Below the pieces are notes generated by a model. It saw only the letters and a list, made by a program, of their open reading frames with translations. It was not told where the DNA came from and ran no database searches. Shown piece by piece: positions 1 to 13,400 of a DNA stretch of 64,000 nucleotides. Positions within the stretch are counted from its first letter, which is position 1, and each line of letters opens with the position of its first letter. The position numbers were made by a program, and so were the translations under genes. The stretch is from the NCBI GenBank assembly GCA_029962745.1, contig CM057167.1, positions 19,124,054 through 19,188,053 on the forward strand. The letters are read 5' to 3'. This stretch comes from Echinometra lucunter. Lineage: Eukaryota; Echinodermata; Echinoidea; Camarodonta; Echinometridae.

Positions 1-356
1 GAAGAGCTTTGACTCTTTAAAGTGATTACACAATGGTCAAATTTTTTTTTTATATTTGATCGAGAATAGAATTCTAAGAAGAATAACATTAAAAATTTGA
101 TGATTTTCAGACTGTACAATTTGTATCATACCTTGCACGCATTTTGCTAGAATTGGATGATCAAAGTGGGTACCCAGTTGAAACTGGGTCACAGCCGAGG
201 GGTCAAAAATATCCTGAAATCTTACCACATTTGGGGGTTTCCTTGGCAAACACCACTGTTTAAAAAGATTTAGGCAGATGATTTTCTGCAGAAATCATGT
301 TCTTTTAAATGAACTAACACTGTTTCAGCATTGGGTACCCCTTTTAAGTTAAACTG
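1..356 (-). mobile_element. GGTACCC-palindrome MITE, copy 1 (inverted)
   Basis: Complement of the elements at 7550 and 25198: it starts ..TTTAAAGTGATTACACAATG at about 17 and ends ..GGTACCCCTTTTAAG at about 355. The central palindrome is shortened here. Confidence 0.75.
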
Positions 357-445
357 TTTTATAGCACAATTTGATTTCAGTATAATGCATATTCTTTATA
401 GATCTTGGCCACACTTATCTCTGGCTTAGTGTTTAACAGATTAAC
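340..445 (+). mobile_element. TTAACCC short MITE (family B), copy adjoining the left-edge element
   Basis: TTTGATTTCAGTATAATGCA .. CTTATCTCTGGCTTAGTGTT .. AACAGATTAA matches the family at 11240, 18675, 59917 and 63293. Its left end abuts the MITE at 1-356. Confidence 0.6.
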
Positions 446-1186
446 ACAGAGGTAATAGCATTCTACTTCGTTTTTTTTTTTCAGATAAAGGCAAACATAT
501 CAGCTGTCCATGAATCAAATAAGTTTAAATGAAATTGAAAAGTTTCAGGGAAAAAATATTGTTACAATTTGCCTATCACACATCCTTGTGTTCAGTGTAA
601 GTTATTTTTGGGTAAATTTTGCTGATATGCAATATTACTCATAATGCTACATTGTTTTAATATGAGTTGATTCTATTTAAATCAACAACCTTCAATATCA
701 ATGTTACAATGCTACTATGACATTAAGGAACCTTGAGATAATCTTTCATATGAAGTATCATCCCCATATCCCCTTGAGACTGTCATACGATCAATCTCAT
801 TAAGCTTTAGTTAGGTAAACAGACATCAATATTAAGGAAATACTTCAATAAAATGATAAGGGGTTCACATAATATCAAATTACAAACAGTCATTAAGTGG
901 TTTTATGCTGAAGTAAACTGCCAAACCTTTACAATTAATCATAAAAGTTATCAGAAAGCATGCCATGAAAACTACATGCAGCATCCTTCTTAACATAACA
1001 AATTCGTTCTTTCAGGGGGGAAAAATGAGACTCACAAGCACAAATGAGAGGGTGCAGGGGAAAAATGTCTTTCATCACTGTGAGATGGCTGTTATACAAA
1101 GAAGAAATGATGGCTTAATCTAGGGGTAGTCATAAGTTCCTCCCGCATGCTGTATTTGGTGAAGATGTTTTCCCACCTGTAATAAC

Positions 1187-1633
1187 AGGCACTTTTCGAT
1201 TTGCACGTTGACATCGGTGTCACCATGCTATGACGTGATTTTTACGCACTGCGCATGCGTCAATGTCTACCCCTCATTCACCACCAAACTTGAGAACTTG
1301 TTCATCCCGGTTTTCACCGTCCACCCAAATTCACTCACGCCGTGTTGTCTACGACATCATACTCCTCTCGAGATGGACGATATCGCGCAAAATTAGTGAT
1401 GAAATAAAGACATGTAAAATGTTGTTTCACGTTACACCTAACGAAATTCAGAAGCGCTGTTCCATTAAAGTATTTCAGTACAGTATTATTCATTTTATAC
1501 ATGCTGACGAGATGTACGTGACGACAGAAATTGAAAAGCTTTCCATCAGTGGTTCAACATGGGGAGGTGACGCGTTGACATAAGCCTACCATCAGCGTCA
1601 CCACGTTCTCGTTCACCCAATCGAAAAGTGCCT
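1187..1633. mobile_element. MITE with AGGCACTTTTCGATT TIRs
   Basis: AGGCACTTTTCGATT at the left and its complement at the right (1620-1633) bound about 447 bp. Both flanks show AAC next to the TIR, a possible 3-bp target duplication. It is more CpG-rich than its surroundings. Two overlapping open frames inside it have no recognised homology. Confidence 0.7.
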
Positions 1634-2076
1634 AACATTCCCTTGCTAACACAACATGCAAGGAGCTATAAAAGTTTTCTTCAAACCTATTGACCCCTAC
1701 TTTCAAGAACAATTTCGAATTGCCATTCTCCATATGATTATCCAAGAACTTTTGCTAATTCTGGGCTTGGTGATTGAAAGCAGGTCTCTTATGATTGTTC
1801 ATTCATTTGAATGAACACTGAACTAACAAATAACTTGAAGACAGCAACAATCCCCAACTTTCAAAAATTTGGCAATTGTATTGGAACTGTGCACTCCTCC
1901 AAGAAAATCCTTCATTATTTCGTATCACAATAACTTGTTGGCAGGGGTATGAAGTTTCACCTCCTTGGGAACCCATGTTCCTTAGAGTAATCAGCTCCAA
2001 ATGTGAGAAATGAGGACTTAAATACTTGGAATTATTCAATTTGTATACATTCTTTTATATCTCATGTCTAAGAAAC

Positions 2077-2293
2077 GGAGGCAACGACAGACCCTTGTTC
2101 AAAGCTCTTTAATACTCTCCACAAGGGAAGGAAGTACCCCATATTTTCAAGCTCTCCTGGAGCAAGGTGCGGCGGAAGTCAAATAATGTTGTTACCTGTA
2201 GACCTGTTGCACAAATTTGTTTAAACTGTGCCCTGATAACGGGCATGGGCCTCTTTTAGAAACACCTGATGACTGAAAAGTAAATGATGTTAA
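2077..2293. repeat. Dispersed direct repeat, copy 1
   Basis: AATACTCTCCACAAGGGAAG .. CACCTGATGACTGAAAAGTA recurs at 3128-3318 in the same orientation with modest divergence. The family A MITE and the microsatellite lie between the copies. Confidence 0.75.
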
Positions 2294-2662
2294 CTCATTC
2301 AGGAGTTATTGGAAGCCTCAGTGGATCAGCTTTTCATCTTCAAATCTGCACCACCTGTATTTTTCTTTTTCTTTTTTTTCTGAATAAAAGTCATAAATCT
2401 GAAATGCATACAAACTGATAGCAAGTATGTTCTGAAGATAAATAGTTGCCAATATGCATGGAAAAGCCGTGATTTTTACTTTTCCATAATGGCAGATTTT
2501 AGTGCTTATTTTTCCTTTAAAAATTTTCTGCATCAAACAACGAATACTGACTCAACGACAATAAGCATAATTTTTTGCTCTTTCTGCTCATGAATTTAGT
2601 ACACATACATTTTATTGAGATTTGCATCAAAAGTTGTTAGGCCAAACCACACAATAACTTAT
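2290..2662 (+). mobile_element. Family A MITE, truncated by a microsatellite
   Basis: Starts TTAACTCATTCAGGAG and runs through GGATCAGCTTTTCATCTTC and GCATCAAAAGTTGTTAGGCC. It ends at the ATA/ATG repeat, where the right TIR should be. Confidence 0.6.
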
Positions 2663-2880
2663 AATAATTTAATAATAATAATAATAATGATGATAATAAT
2701 GATAATGATAATAATAATGATAATAATAATGATGATAATGATAATAATAATGATAATAATGATAATAGTAATAATGATAATAGTACTAATGATAATAATA
2801 ATGATGATAATGACAATGATGATAATGATAATGATAATGATAATAATGATAATAATAATGATGATAATAATAATAAGATA
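2663..2880. repeat. (ATAATGATA)-type microsatellite
   Basis: About 220 bp of ATA/ATG trinucleotide mixtures. It produces long Met/Ile open frames on both strands that are not genes. Confidence 0.95.
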
Positions 2881-3127
2881 ACTTATATCATGCCAAATCC
2901 ACACTGTGGAGTGCTCAAGGCACATGTACATGTGAATGATCAAGAATTGAAAAGAAATGTTCTGAGATGATTTTTAAAAGAGTCAGAGGATGAACACTCT
3001 TTGATGTCTTCAGGAAGGCTATTCCATAATTTATGACTTGATTAAGCAAATGATCTTTCCCCCCAAGTTTGAGCAATTTCGGGGATTACAAGGGAGTTGG
3101 AAGTGGATGAGCGTAGAGGTGTGGAAT

Positions 3128-3318
3128 TCTGTCACAAACTGGTTAATACTCTCCATGAGGGAAGGAAGCACTCCACACATTTTCAAGAGCAAGGTGCGCC
3201 GGAAGGCAAGTAATGTTGTTACCTGTTGACCTATTCCACAAGTTTGTTCAAATTGTGCCCTGATAATAGGTATGGGCTTCTTTTAGAAACACCTGATGAC
3301 TGAAAAGTAAATGACGTT
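3128..3318. repeat. Dispersed direct repeat, copy 2
   Basis: AATACTCTCCATGAGGGAAG .. CACCTGATGACTGAAAAGTA, homologous to 2077-2293. Identity unknown. Confidence 0.75.
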
Positions 3319-3829
3319 ACAACAAAACTGATCAGATGCAAATCAAGAGAATAGGTGATATCCTTACAAAAGGCCTAATGAAATTTTGTTTCACCCATTC
3401 AGAACTTTCAAGAGAGGATAATGCTTTACAAAGACAAGCATCATATATTCTTACTTGACAGCAGATCATCACCAATTTTTTAATGAATAAAAAAGTTATA
3501 AATATATCAACATAGAAATGTAGATATGCAATCATCATTATCAATATCGCAGGTTCGTGCTTTGAGTGAATTTACCTTAAAACCTTAAAAACAACGCAAA
3601 TGAATAGTTATTTTACAATGCAAGTTGACAGAAAAAAGGAAATTCGATATCATATTCCTACATTACTGAAGCCTAGCATTAACCAAACAGATGAGGCCAA
3701 TACACTAGAGGAAGGAATGTCTTGTCATTCTATAGCCCAAGTCATACTAAGATGGACTTCCATCTCTGCACATCCATGTCAGCTCATGTTGCTGTTGTCA
3801 TGGAAACAACTGCTAGGGGTGCATTTAGA

Positions 3830-4640
3830 GAACTTAGTACTGATATCCTACTGGGTTTGGAACTCCTGAAAGGTAAAGGGGTTTTCATCATAAATGTTTT
3901 TCCTATCTTTTCTGTATAGCATGACAGAGAAATGATATATGTAATCGCTGCTGACACAGCTTTGATGACCCTTCCCATGTAACAAGTTTACAAAATATGA
4001 TTGTCATATATGAACTTTCTGGAGTCAAGAGTTGAGTTATGATTCACCACATCGGGAAGGGTGAGGGAGGAGATGGGGGCAGGCAGCGAATATATATCCT
4101 ACTGATGGGCACTGAAGTTGTAAGGGATTTTCATCACATAAATTTTCCCCATATTTCCTGAACAGCATGACTTAGAAATGAGATTTGTGAACAGTGTTGA
4201 ACACATACACAATGAAGCTACTGAAGCAGTGTATATCACATAAATGAACAGAAACCTGAAAATCGAAACATTATGAACAGAAACCATAGGATTTGTAATC
4301 ATCTTTGTCACAGTTGTGTTGACCCATGCTATGTTCCAAGATTTGAAATGAAAGCTAAAAACAAACTGTCTATAGTCAAATGTTGAGTTATAATTCATCA
4401 TATTGGGGGGGTACAGGTAGAAAACATACAATTTGAAAGTCGATACCCTATTGGGTGATGAACTCTTCAAAGACAAGGGGCTTTTGACATTCACATTTTT
4501 CCTAAATAGCATGACCAGGAAATGACCATAAGATTTGTAATCACATTTGACACAGTTATGATGACCCTTCCCATGCAACAAGTTCACAAAATGCTAGTCT
4601 TGAAATATTGAGTTATGATTCACTATTTCCTTGTTTCTTG
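3830..4640. repeat. Three diverged tandem units (about 250-350 bp)
   Basis: Units start near 3838, 4095 and 4440 with TAT/TACCCTA-type CCTACTGGG starts. They then share TTTCATCAYAAAT-TTTTCC, TAGCATGAC and GACCCTTCCCATG-AACAAG, and end GAGTTATGATTCA. The open frames within are not conserved between units. Confidence 0.65.
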
Positions 4641-4742
4641 TTACAAGAAAATAGTTTACACAAAATAGTACTTGAATCTCTAAAAGAATTCTGAAAGAAA
4701 GCCTTAACTTGTTGACAACTGAATTCTAAACCTCCCATAGAC

Positions 4743-5180
4743 TTAAAGGGTAAGTCCACCTTAGAAGTTTCACTATTTCAATAAAAGGAAATAAATTTGA
4801 ACTGCATTTAAAAAAAGAAATGAGCAAAATTGGTCAAAGAATAAGAAAATTACAGTCATTTACATTTTCTAGTAAACCACTTTTGGCTCTGCAAATTGGC
4901 AACACTGATGACACCATATGCGAGCAGGTCTCCATTCACTTTGTACATGAAATTTCACATTTTCTTAATTTTCTGGGAAGTTACACATTTTCTAACCCCC
5001 ATAATCAATGTGTGTTCAGAAGAATTGCTTTTTACATAACATACTTTGACTATGGGGTAAGAAAATGTGTTTAATTTTCTTATTCTTTGACCGATTTTGC
5101 TCATTTCTTTTTTAAAATGCTGTTCAAATTTATCTCCTTTCATTGAAACAGTGAAACTTCTAGGGTGGACTTTCCTGTTA
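4743..5180. mobile_element. Foldback MITE with about 115-bp TIRs, TTAA ends
   Basis: Left arm AAGTCCACCTTAGAAGTTTC.. (4753-4860) is the inverted, closely matching copy of the right arm ending ..GAAACTTCTAGGGTGGACTT (about 5065-5172). TTAA flanks both ends (4743-4746, 5177-5180). The frames on both strands are by-products of the inverted repeats. Confidence 0.85.
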
Positions 5181-5329
5181 ACACAGGGACCACCCAGTTC
5201 CAGTAGGCAACTGCAGGTTATCAAAGCTCTGCGAAAACTCATAAGAGAGAAATTAAGGTTGCTTTATAGTGAAACAAAGTGGCATGAAAAGACACAAATA
5301 ATACAAACAGCACGCATTTTGTGTTCCTC

Positions 5330-6130
5330 GGGGTGTTTCACAAAGCTGTGTGCTAAGTTACGCATGACTTTAAGAATGATTTGAATATGGAAAGCCAAAT
5401 GGGATTCTCAGTACCTTATAATCGCATAAGCCAAAGTTGAAATATCTTTGCAGAATTAACATTATAAATATCAACAAAATATTTTTAATATGAAGTACAG
5501 TTTTTGCTAACTATTGAGATTATGGGAAATACAGTCACACTTTGTTAAAACCAGAGAAAAACGCTGAGCAATCCATTTGGCTGTTCATAGTTAAGTCGTT
5601 CTTAAAGACATGCTCAAAGACATTGGTTAACATTGTTAGGATTTTAAAAAATCTTGTTTTGTTACTTGAAAATGGGATAAACATAAGGGTTATAGTGTAA
5701 AAATACCAGTCTGAAAGTTTCAAAGTATAATATCCACAGGAAGTATTTCTAAATATAAAAAATGTGGACCAATGTTTGAAAAATATACGAGGGTCGGTTG
5801 CACTGAATAGACATGCGCATGCACGTATGACTCATCTTACCGTACTGTGTGGATTGGCGTATCACGCGGTGGGAGGCACATAACGGCATTTTCAAATTCA
5901 AGCAAAGTGGTCCTCTTAGTGATTGTCTCGTGAGACGAAGGATAATAAAATCGCCCTTTGCGTCTAACTTACACTTTTTCATTCCAAATTATGGTTGGTT
6001 TCAGGGTTTTTGAGTACAAATACAAGTACTCATATACATGTTTCATCTTAGTTTGAGAATTGTTTAAATCAGCTACTCACAAAGTTAGCCAATGCCTTTA
6101 ACTTTACGTGCAGCTTTGTGAAACAACCCC
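5330..6130. mobile_element. About 800-bp element with GGGGTGTTTCACAAAGCT TIRs
   Basis: Left end GGGGTGTTTCACAAAGCTGT and right end CAGCTTTGTGAAACAACCCC are inverted copies with one or two mismatches. The interior shows further weak inverted similarity and no recognised protein. Confidence 0.7.
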
Positions 6131-7371
6131 CAGATGCATGAACTATCTGTACCACTATTTTTTCACCACTAATGCTACCTGAAATGAAAGAATGCTCTAT
6201 TCAAATGACAATGACAACTTTTAGGATGGTTTTTAGGCAATGGGGGACTGGATGAAAACTTTGAAAAATTTACTAAACTTCTGCCTGAGCCCCCCACCCT
6301 CTTTAAAAAAAAGAGGGTTGATGCCCTACTGGCCTTTAGAAGATGATACAGTACCTGGTTTGGGGCAATACTTGACAGGACAATTCCCACTGGAGGACTT
6401 GCCCACATTTTGTCCATTCCGAGGTAAGCTGACTCATTTCACATCGGAGGCCTTCCGTGTGAAATGATTATAATGTATTCGTTTTAATGGGTGACAAATA
6501 TGGTGATCATGTAAGACAATTACTTGTGGAAACTCTACAAATTCGGCATTGAGCAGTAATTGCCGTGCTCTCTGTCACTCAAAATGTTGTAAATGTGCAC
6601 AACCTTTGAGAGTAAGTGTTATCATCTCCTGGAAGCTAGAAGGGCATTTACATGTAAATCACGTACTTTAACACAGGATTAACAGCCTTCTGGCTCTCAA
6701 CAAACCAATATGTTAATTGATGTCACATCATCGACATTCAAGCGGAAATTTGTGAGACGTGCAGACTTCATAAATGCTCATAAGTACATGTATGTGTTCA
6801 ATTCAAGTTGGACATCAAAGTCTCTACGATGAGACATTAAAATTTGGCATGCATGGAACTTACTTGAAGCTAACTTCTGTCCAAACATTTACCCGCTGAC
6901 TTCTAAATCATTTCATTCCCTAAGGTTTAATACAGGAACTGCCGGATTTCCATAGCCAGGGGGATAAAACCATTTTTGCTACTGTGCTTTTTGTCCATGA
7001 AACTTCAATTCTTCAATTACCCAGGGCTTCAAAGGAACTACCCTGTTTCTGTAGTCAATGGTATATGAATATAAAATTATTTTTCCCTTTATGCCCTTTC
7101 AGCCGTGAACACCGAAGGTCTCATATGCAGTGTAGTTGGGTGTGATTCCATGTATACATGTAGGTCTCAGCAAATTATTGGTCTCATTCAAATGTTAATG
7201 TCCACTGAGACAGAGTCACATTAAAAGTGATATAATAATAATCTTAGACAAAGTAAAAAGAAAGCAACCCTTCTTGTGTTGAACAAGTGATATTTACAGG
7301 TTCTATCCATCATCCATGCAAAATAAATCTAATCATAGGAATAATGCAATAAGGAAGTCATCTGGACATAC
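6131..7371. other. Intron downstream of exon 15 (no exon seen)
   Basis: No recognised gene, and no match to the converter exon that should follow exon 15. Includes a short poly(A)-interrupted G/A-rich patch at 6300. Nothing else stands out. Confidence 0.6.
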
Positions 7372-7452
7372 CTTTTCAGTGTTTGGTTTGACACATCTCA
7401 CGAAGTATGGATTGCAGTTATTCAGAGCAGTCATAAGAGAGTGAAGTGAATC
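7372..7452 (-). CDS. MYO10: Myosin-X-like exon 15 (actin-binding helix; last exon seen)
   Basis: Encodes [20 protein letters not shown] followed by VKPNTEK, the conserved strut and actin-binding segment. It is 27 codons in phase 0, with acceptor TTTGCAG and donor GTATGT. The next exon (expected to encode QLRYSGMLE-like converter sequence) was not found between 1 and 7371, so the gene continues off the left edge. Confidence 0.95.
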
Positions 7453-10400
7453 CTGCAAAGAGATTAGGGGGGGGAGAGGTGAGGGTGAACAAAAGATACA
7501 ACATCATCTTTCTTGAAAAACACCAGCCCTGATATCATCAACCAACCTTTAAAGGGGGTACCCAATGCTGAAACAATGTTAGTTCATTTAAAAGAGCATG
7601 ATTTTATTAGCAGAAAATCATCTGCCTAAATTTTTTTAAAGTTGTGTTGCTATTAGGAAACCCCCCCAAATGTGGTAAGATTTCAGGATATTTTTGACCC
7701 CTCAGCTGTGACCCAGTTTCAACTGGGTACCCACTTTGACGTCAAAGTGGGTACCATGTTGCGCAATTTTAGCAAAATGCGCGCAAGGTATAATACATAT
7801 TGTACAGTCCAGCACAGCACAACTGCAATGCACGAAGCTGGGTACCCACTTTTACGTCATACCTCATACTCAATTTTTTTGGTCAACTCTTGACTTTTTA
7901 AGAGGAAATTAGCCAAAATGTATGGATTTCGATTGAAAATCATCAAATTTCTAATGTTATTCTTCTTAGAATTCTATTCTCGATCATATATCCAAAAAAA
8001 ATTTACCATTGTGTAATCACTTTAAGGCCAAGAATTCGTAAAAACAAATGTTTTCAAAAAGTAATTTCAAGGGATAAAAGTAAGTTATCCTGGTGTACAC
8101 AATGGAAGGGATATTACTTTGAAACTATTCCTCAAGGTTTTATGGTTTCAGTGTCATAAACACCACAGTTCAAAAAATAAAATCCTCTTATAATGGATCA
8201 CATTCAAACTTTCAGATTTTTTTACAATCCAAGCTAAAAGCAAGCCAAAAAAACTCTCCTTAAAAAAATTAGAAATATAAGTGAAACAGATTAAAAATTT
8301 GGGAATCATTTAATAATTTACCAGTTGAGTTATACCATTGTCAATGCTGCAAAAATTACATCAACAGAAAAACACATTGGCAACATACACCTGTATCAAC
8401 ATTCATTTTCATAAACATGACCTGCAGTAATTTTAACAATATCCATTTTATCTTTACAATTTCCCTTTTATTAGAAAAAATCTTCTGACTTTGTCATTAT
8501 TGCCTAATTTTCCTACAGCCTTTCCTCCAAATTTCCTACTTGATTAAAAAGACACATATTTAGGGGCTCTATGGAGTTCTCCTTTAAACACATACTGGCA
8601 CAAGAAATTAAGATCCTTACCTTGAACTGAGCACTGACAGTAGCTTTCTTCTTCGTATCCTTTCCCCTTTTTCCTCCTCCTCCCCCTCCTCCTCCAGACG
8701 GTTGACTCTCTACTACATTCTCAAAGAGATCGTAGATGAAATCAGATCTGTAATAAAGCAAACAGGAAAACAGTCAATGTTAAAGGGAGAGTGGTTTTGT
8801 GTAGAGGACCTGTGTCTCAAAATCTATCTGACTTTTGAATCCAATGAACCCTAAGCTATGGGACATAGATGCCTAGCTATATAGATAATCTGACAGATAA
8901 ACAGTGGATAGACAGACAGATGGATAGATACATGTAGGCAGATAGATAGATGGGTAGGTATTGACAGATAGAAGATAGATTGATAATTCGATAAAGGCAA
9001 AAATAGCAAATGAGAATGTGAAGTCCCTTTTCTTCTCTGCTCATCAGTTTTTCTACTTTAAAACCAAAAAGAAAATTAACAATGCCTTATTTCACGTCAA
9101 ATATTTGATGGGGATATTATAAGTACAAAACTGTAATGCTCAAAACGTTAAAACAAGTGCTATATGGAAGTATGAAATCATTGATTTTCAAATACACAAA
9201 CATAAGATAGCATAGGCTTTTGGTTTAATGTAATCACAAGAAGGCATAAACGGCCCAAGGCATAAAGCTAAAAGATCATTGCTAATATTGCTTTATCCTG
9301 TCTTTCATTAACTGAAAATGCATAAGAGAATAATGGCTCTACCTTAATAAACAATGAAATTAAATGAATGCTTAGATGCAATATTTTGTACCTGGACCGG
9401 CTCTATCTCCTGCATGTCACAAATTTCATACTTTGCTCTAGAACAACCAGAAATATGTTTGTATTCAACCTGATCTGTTTGCTTTACTGGGGGGGGGGGT
9501 GTAACAGTCCTTATACACACAATTCATATACCAGTCTTAGCCACAAAGCACAAAAATTGCATATTTTTTCCCAAAAAAATGGAGCACAAGAAAGGTAACA
9601 TGTCTCTGGGTAGGGCAAACTAAAATAGCACCTCTTTAAATAAGCAGCTGTAAGAGATTCAATTTCCTTCAGCTTGGCATTGTGTCAGGCTGCTAAATGA
9701 CACATGAAAAAAATGATTGAAGCTCAGAAAATATGGTTGACACACATTATTAAAAATAATTGACCTTACAATACAAGATCATCCCATACCCCTTCCGGGC
9801 AGACTTATCCATTTTTTATGCCTCAATAGCAAGTGTTATAGAATGAACCCATGATATACATGTAGGATAACGACACACTACATCACTCAATATCTAACAT
9901 TTTCTTCAGTTTTATAAGCAAAAAACAGTCTTCTGATAAACTATCCTGTATTTCATAGAAAATATATTTATCATTCAAAAGCCTTTCTATCTCAGCAAAT
10001 TAAAAAAAAAAAAAAACCTATGGGAACTAGTGTACCTCTTGCCCAGCTACAAAGAATTAGTAAAAAAAAAATCCATCTCTGTTTACCTTTTATACTTAGA
10101 AATAAGACAATGAACAATCATCAAAAAGACTTTGGAACAAAACTAACACAATAAATATAAAAAACCTCTCAATCTGTCTAACATGATTTCTTTTCTCTTT
10201 TGAGGACAGCAAACCATTATAAACAGCTTTCTCTTTCCAGCATATTTGTATCAAGAACATTTGACCCCAGTGCACCTCCATGCCTAAACTAACTGATAAT
10301 CAGAAAGTTCTTCTCACTTGCTATTTCTTTCATAAGGTTGGACATCAAAATGGTCATCAAAAAGAATGAATAAAAAGTAAACAAAACACCCTTTAAAGCC

Positions 10401-13400
10401 CCTGTAACCCTTCAACCTCTCATTCAACTACTCTTTTTGGAAGATATTAAATTATGGTCATCTTAAATATAGCAGCTCATGGAAAGTATATCTTCACAAA
10501 GCCGCTTAACCCATCTGTCAAACTGGATCATGTTACAGTCACAGTGGATTACGGAAAATGGCCAGGGTATTCCAGACATGACCGATTACTGCAGGACAGC
10601 GATTAGCGTATTAAGCTAGACTATGCAAGGTGTGCCTTTTCAGCAGCCACCTGTCTATAAAAGCCACATTTTTTGTTTCCCTTGGGTGGCTACTATAGAC
10701 AAGTTTCACTGTACTTGATGGTGGTGGTGGTGGTGAATTGGGTTTTTACAGACGTGTATCAATCAATTATGATTTTTTACGTCTGACCTTTAATGTCACC
10801 ATCCAAAAGACGTGGCAAATGTAGATTCATGTCTTACCAAAGGACATTAGTGCTGCGATAGGGATCTGAACCACGGACCTCGGGGTTCAAAGTCCGGAGA
10901 CTTATCCACTGAGCCACAACACCTCTACTCACTGTACTTGACCTTAAATTCCAAACTTTTAAGGATAGCCAGGGGATGGAGATCCTCTCCAGAAAGGGAA
11001 ACTAAATAATGTTCTGTGTTCTAATTCAATTCAATTCAATTTGTTTTATTCCATTCTCGATAAAAAAGAGAAATACATTTAAAAACAAATATAGTATATG
11101 TGATAAACATAATTAGAAAATGAAAATGGGAACTACATTAATAAAGCCCTCGGGTTTTGTACTGGCATAGTTCCCTAAATGACAAAAATAGAAACATAAA
11201 CAAAAACATAATAATAAATAATAAATTGATTATGAAAGGAATCTAACTTGTTGAACATGATTTGATTTCAGTATAACTCACATTCTCCATAGACTCTAGC
11301 CCAAGTTATCTTGGGCTCAGTGTTCAATGGGTTAAGATGGCAAGAGTCAATGCACAAACTTTTTTGTTTGTTTGTTTGCTTTTTGTTTGTGTCATGTAAT
11401 CACATTACATCATGTTGTGTTGAAAAATCAGGTATATGTTCTAAAAGAAAATCCATCATAAAGAGATTTCATGATTCTGGGCTGGGTTTGAATAACAATA
11501 AATGTACATGTACATGTATTAATTCTGATGTGCTTTGTAATCTTAGCAAAATGCAAATTGTTGTTTTGTATGTCTGTGCTTCATTTCATGCTAACCCACT
11601 TAGCTAAGCTACCTAGCTCTGTCAACTCCATATCTTGATGGCTAAAAATACAATACACTGCACATTTGACAGAAAATATAATATCTGAAAAGAATAAATA
11701 GATATATTAGAAGATATTACTAACTTGGAATTAGAGAGTTCCGACTCCCTTATACTGTAAGCCTAGCAAATAATAAGTATAAGCTTCACAGGTCATTTCC
11801 AGTTCTGGCATAATAAAATGGAGTTTGAAAAAGGGTCATCTTTATTCAGTCATAGTCACACCCAAAGGATTTGTTAATGTAATACCGGTATTTTTTTTAT
11901 CTCTTTCATTTTTCAACAATATTGCCGTAAAATGGCTTATCATGTACAAGTCAAATTTCCTGTACAGTTTGTGGAATACTATACTAAAGAATAAACAGCT
12001 ACAACAGTTTACGATACATCATATGAGGGGAATAATTAACAAAATGGTAATATTTTGTTTATAATGATTTACATGCATAGTGTGTCTTTCAAATAAAGCA
12101 CATTGATATACAAATTCCAAGTTCAGAGCCTGACAATTTGAAACTTTTCACATGAAACTCATGAATACCAAAATTGTGAATTTAAGTCCATATCCTCCAA
12201 ACAAAAATAAGAAACACTGAGCCCTGACATAGGACTAAGATTAAAAGATAGTATAAAAAGCATTCTTAATAAATTTTTGTTGATTTTCAATGCCACTTTT
12301 ACCTACCTTTCCTACACTGATAGAAAGAAATCGTGTCATATGACGGTTCCTTAAGCTCCAAATGCTCTAGAAATTTGAATTTGAACGACCAGAAATTATT
12401 ATAAAGGCAATCTCAAGAAGCCTCTCACAAAACATCCACACTGCATCATACTGTATGGATGCAGATTACAAAGAATCAAAGATATACAACAAAAGTTTTG
12501 TTATTGAGTCCGGAATAAAATTTCACACAATATTCCTCCTGGCTTTCTGATACTCCAAACTAAAACAAGCATAAGAAATATTTTCTTCAAAATGCTCTCC
12601 TTGATAAACAGAATGAAGGGCTGAAATACTTTTCAGTTGCACTGAGCATCAAACTAGATATAATTTCCTATGCTCACAATGATTCCAGATGAGGAGCACT
12701 TTCTAAATAGATGGCTTTAGACGCAACATCAGGAACTTGTATCCAAGACTCCAAAGACGTTTTCAGAGTATTCCGACACAACTTGCTTCTCTCATTTTAA
12801 CTAATTCATAGCAAGGAGACAAAAGTATAAAACACATGCCTGGATACAAAAGATAATAAGCCCACCTTCAAGCTAAAACCAATTCCACCTTTCTCAACCT
12901 CATTACAGGTGTGATGCAATTAAAAAACGGATATGCTCAGCCAGCACAAACTTTCCCCAGGTTCGACTGACATCCACAACAAACCCTTGGAAGCAAAGCT
13001 GATGCTCCTGCGGGACTGCAAGACCTAGCCACAAACTTCAAAGCATTCCTCAATCGCTGTCGTCACAGCTGAGCTGAGCACACCTCACTGCAACTCTATC
13101 GGTGGCCTACCAACTTCCTGCTCTCAGCAACAAGGCTAAACCTGCCACCTCTAATTACCCACAATTCTTTCTGGTTAGTCGACAAGAAGGCAAGGGTTGT
13201 AGGAAACACTTAACCCCTTCCCCCATTTCAGAGAGGTCTTCCATTCCATATTTTGCATTTCCTTCCGCTAGTTCCGTGGAATATTGCCAAGCCCCCCCGC
13301 ACCCAATTACCCCTCATGCTCAGTCTTCAGCTCAAGACTAATTAAAGATATACCATACAGGTTAAACTCTTCTAGAAATGCAGTGCCTAGAAACATATAA

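Noticed and set aside
2615..2943. Met/Ile-rich frames on both strands
   Set aside because: Produced by the ATA/ATG microsatellite.
4820..5384. Three 84-95-codon frames on both strands
   Set aside because: Two mirror each other because of the long inverted arms of the MITE at 4743-5180; the third runs out of its right arm and has no recognised domain.
13102..13341. 79-codon GC-richer plus-strand frame as a gene
   Set aside because: No domain, no conserved motif, and it sits inside a myosin intron. Left as unassigned sequence.
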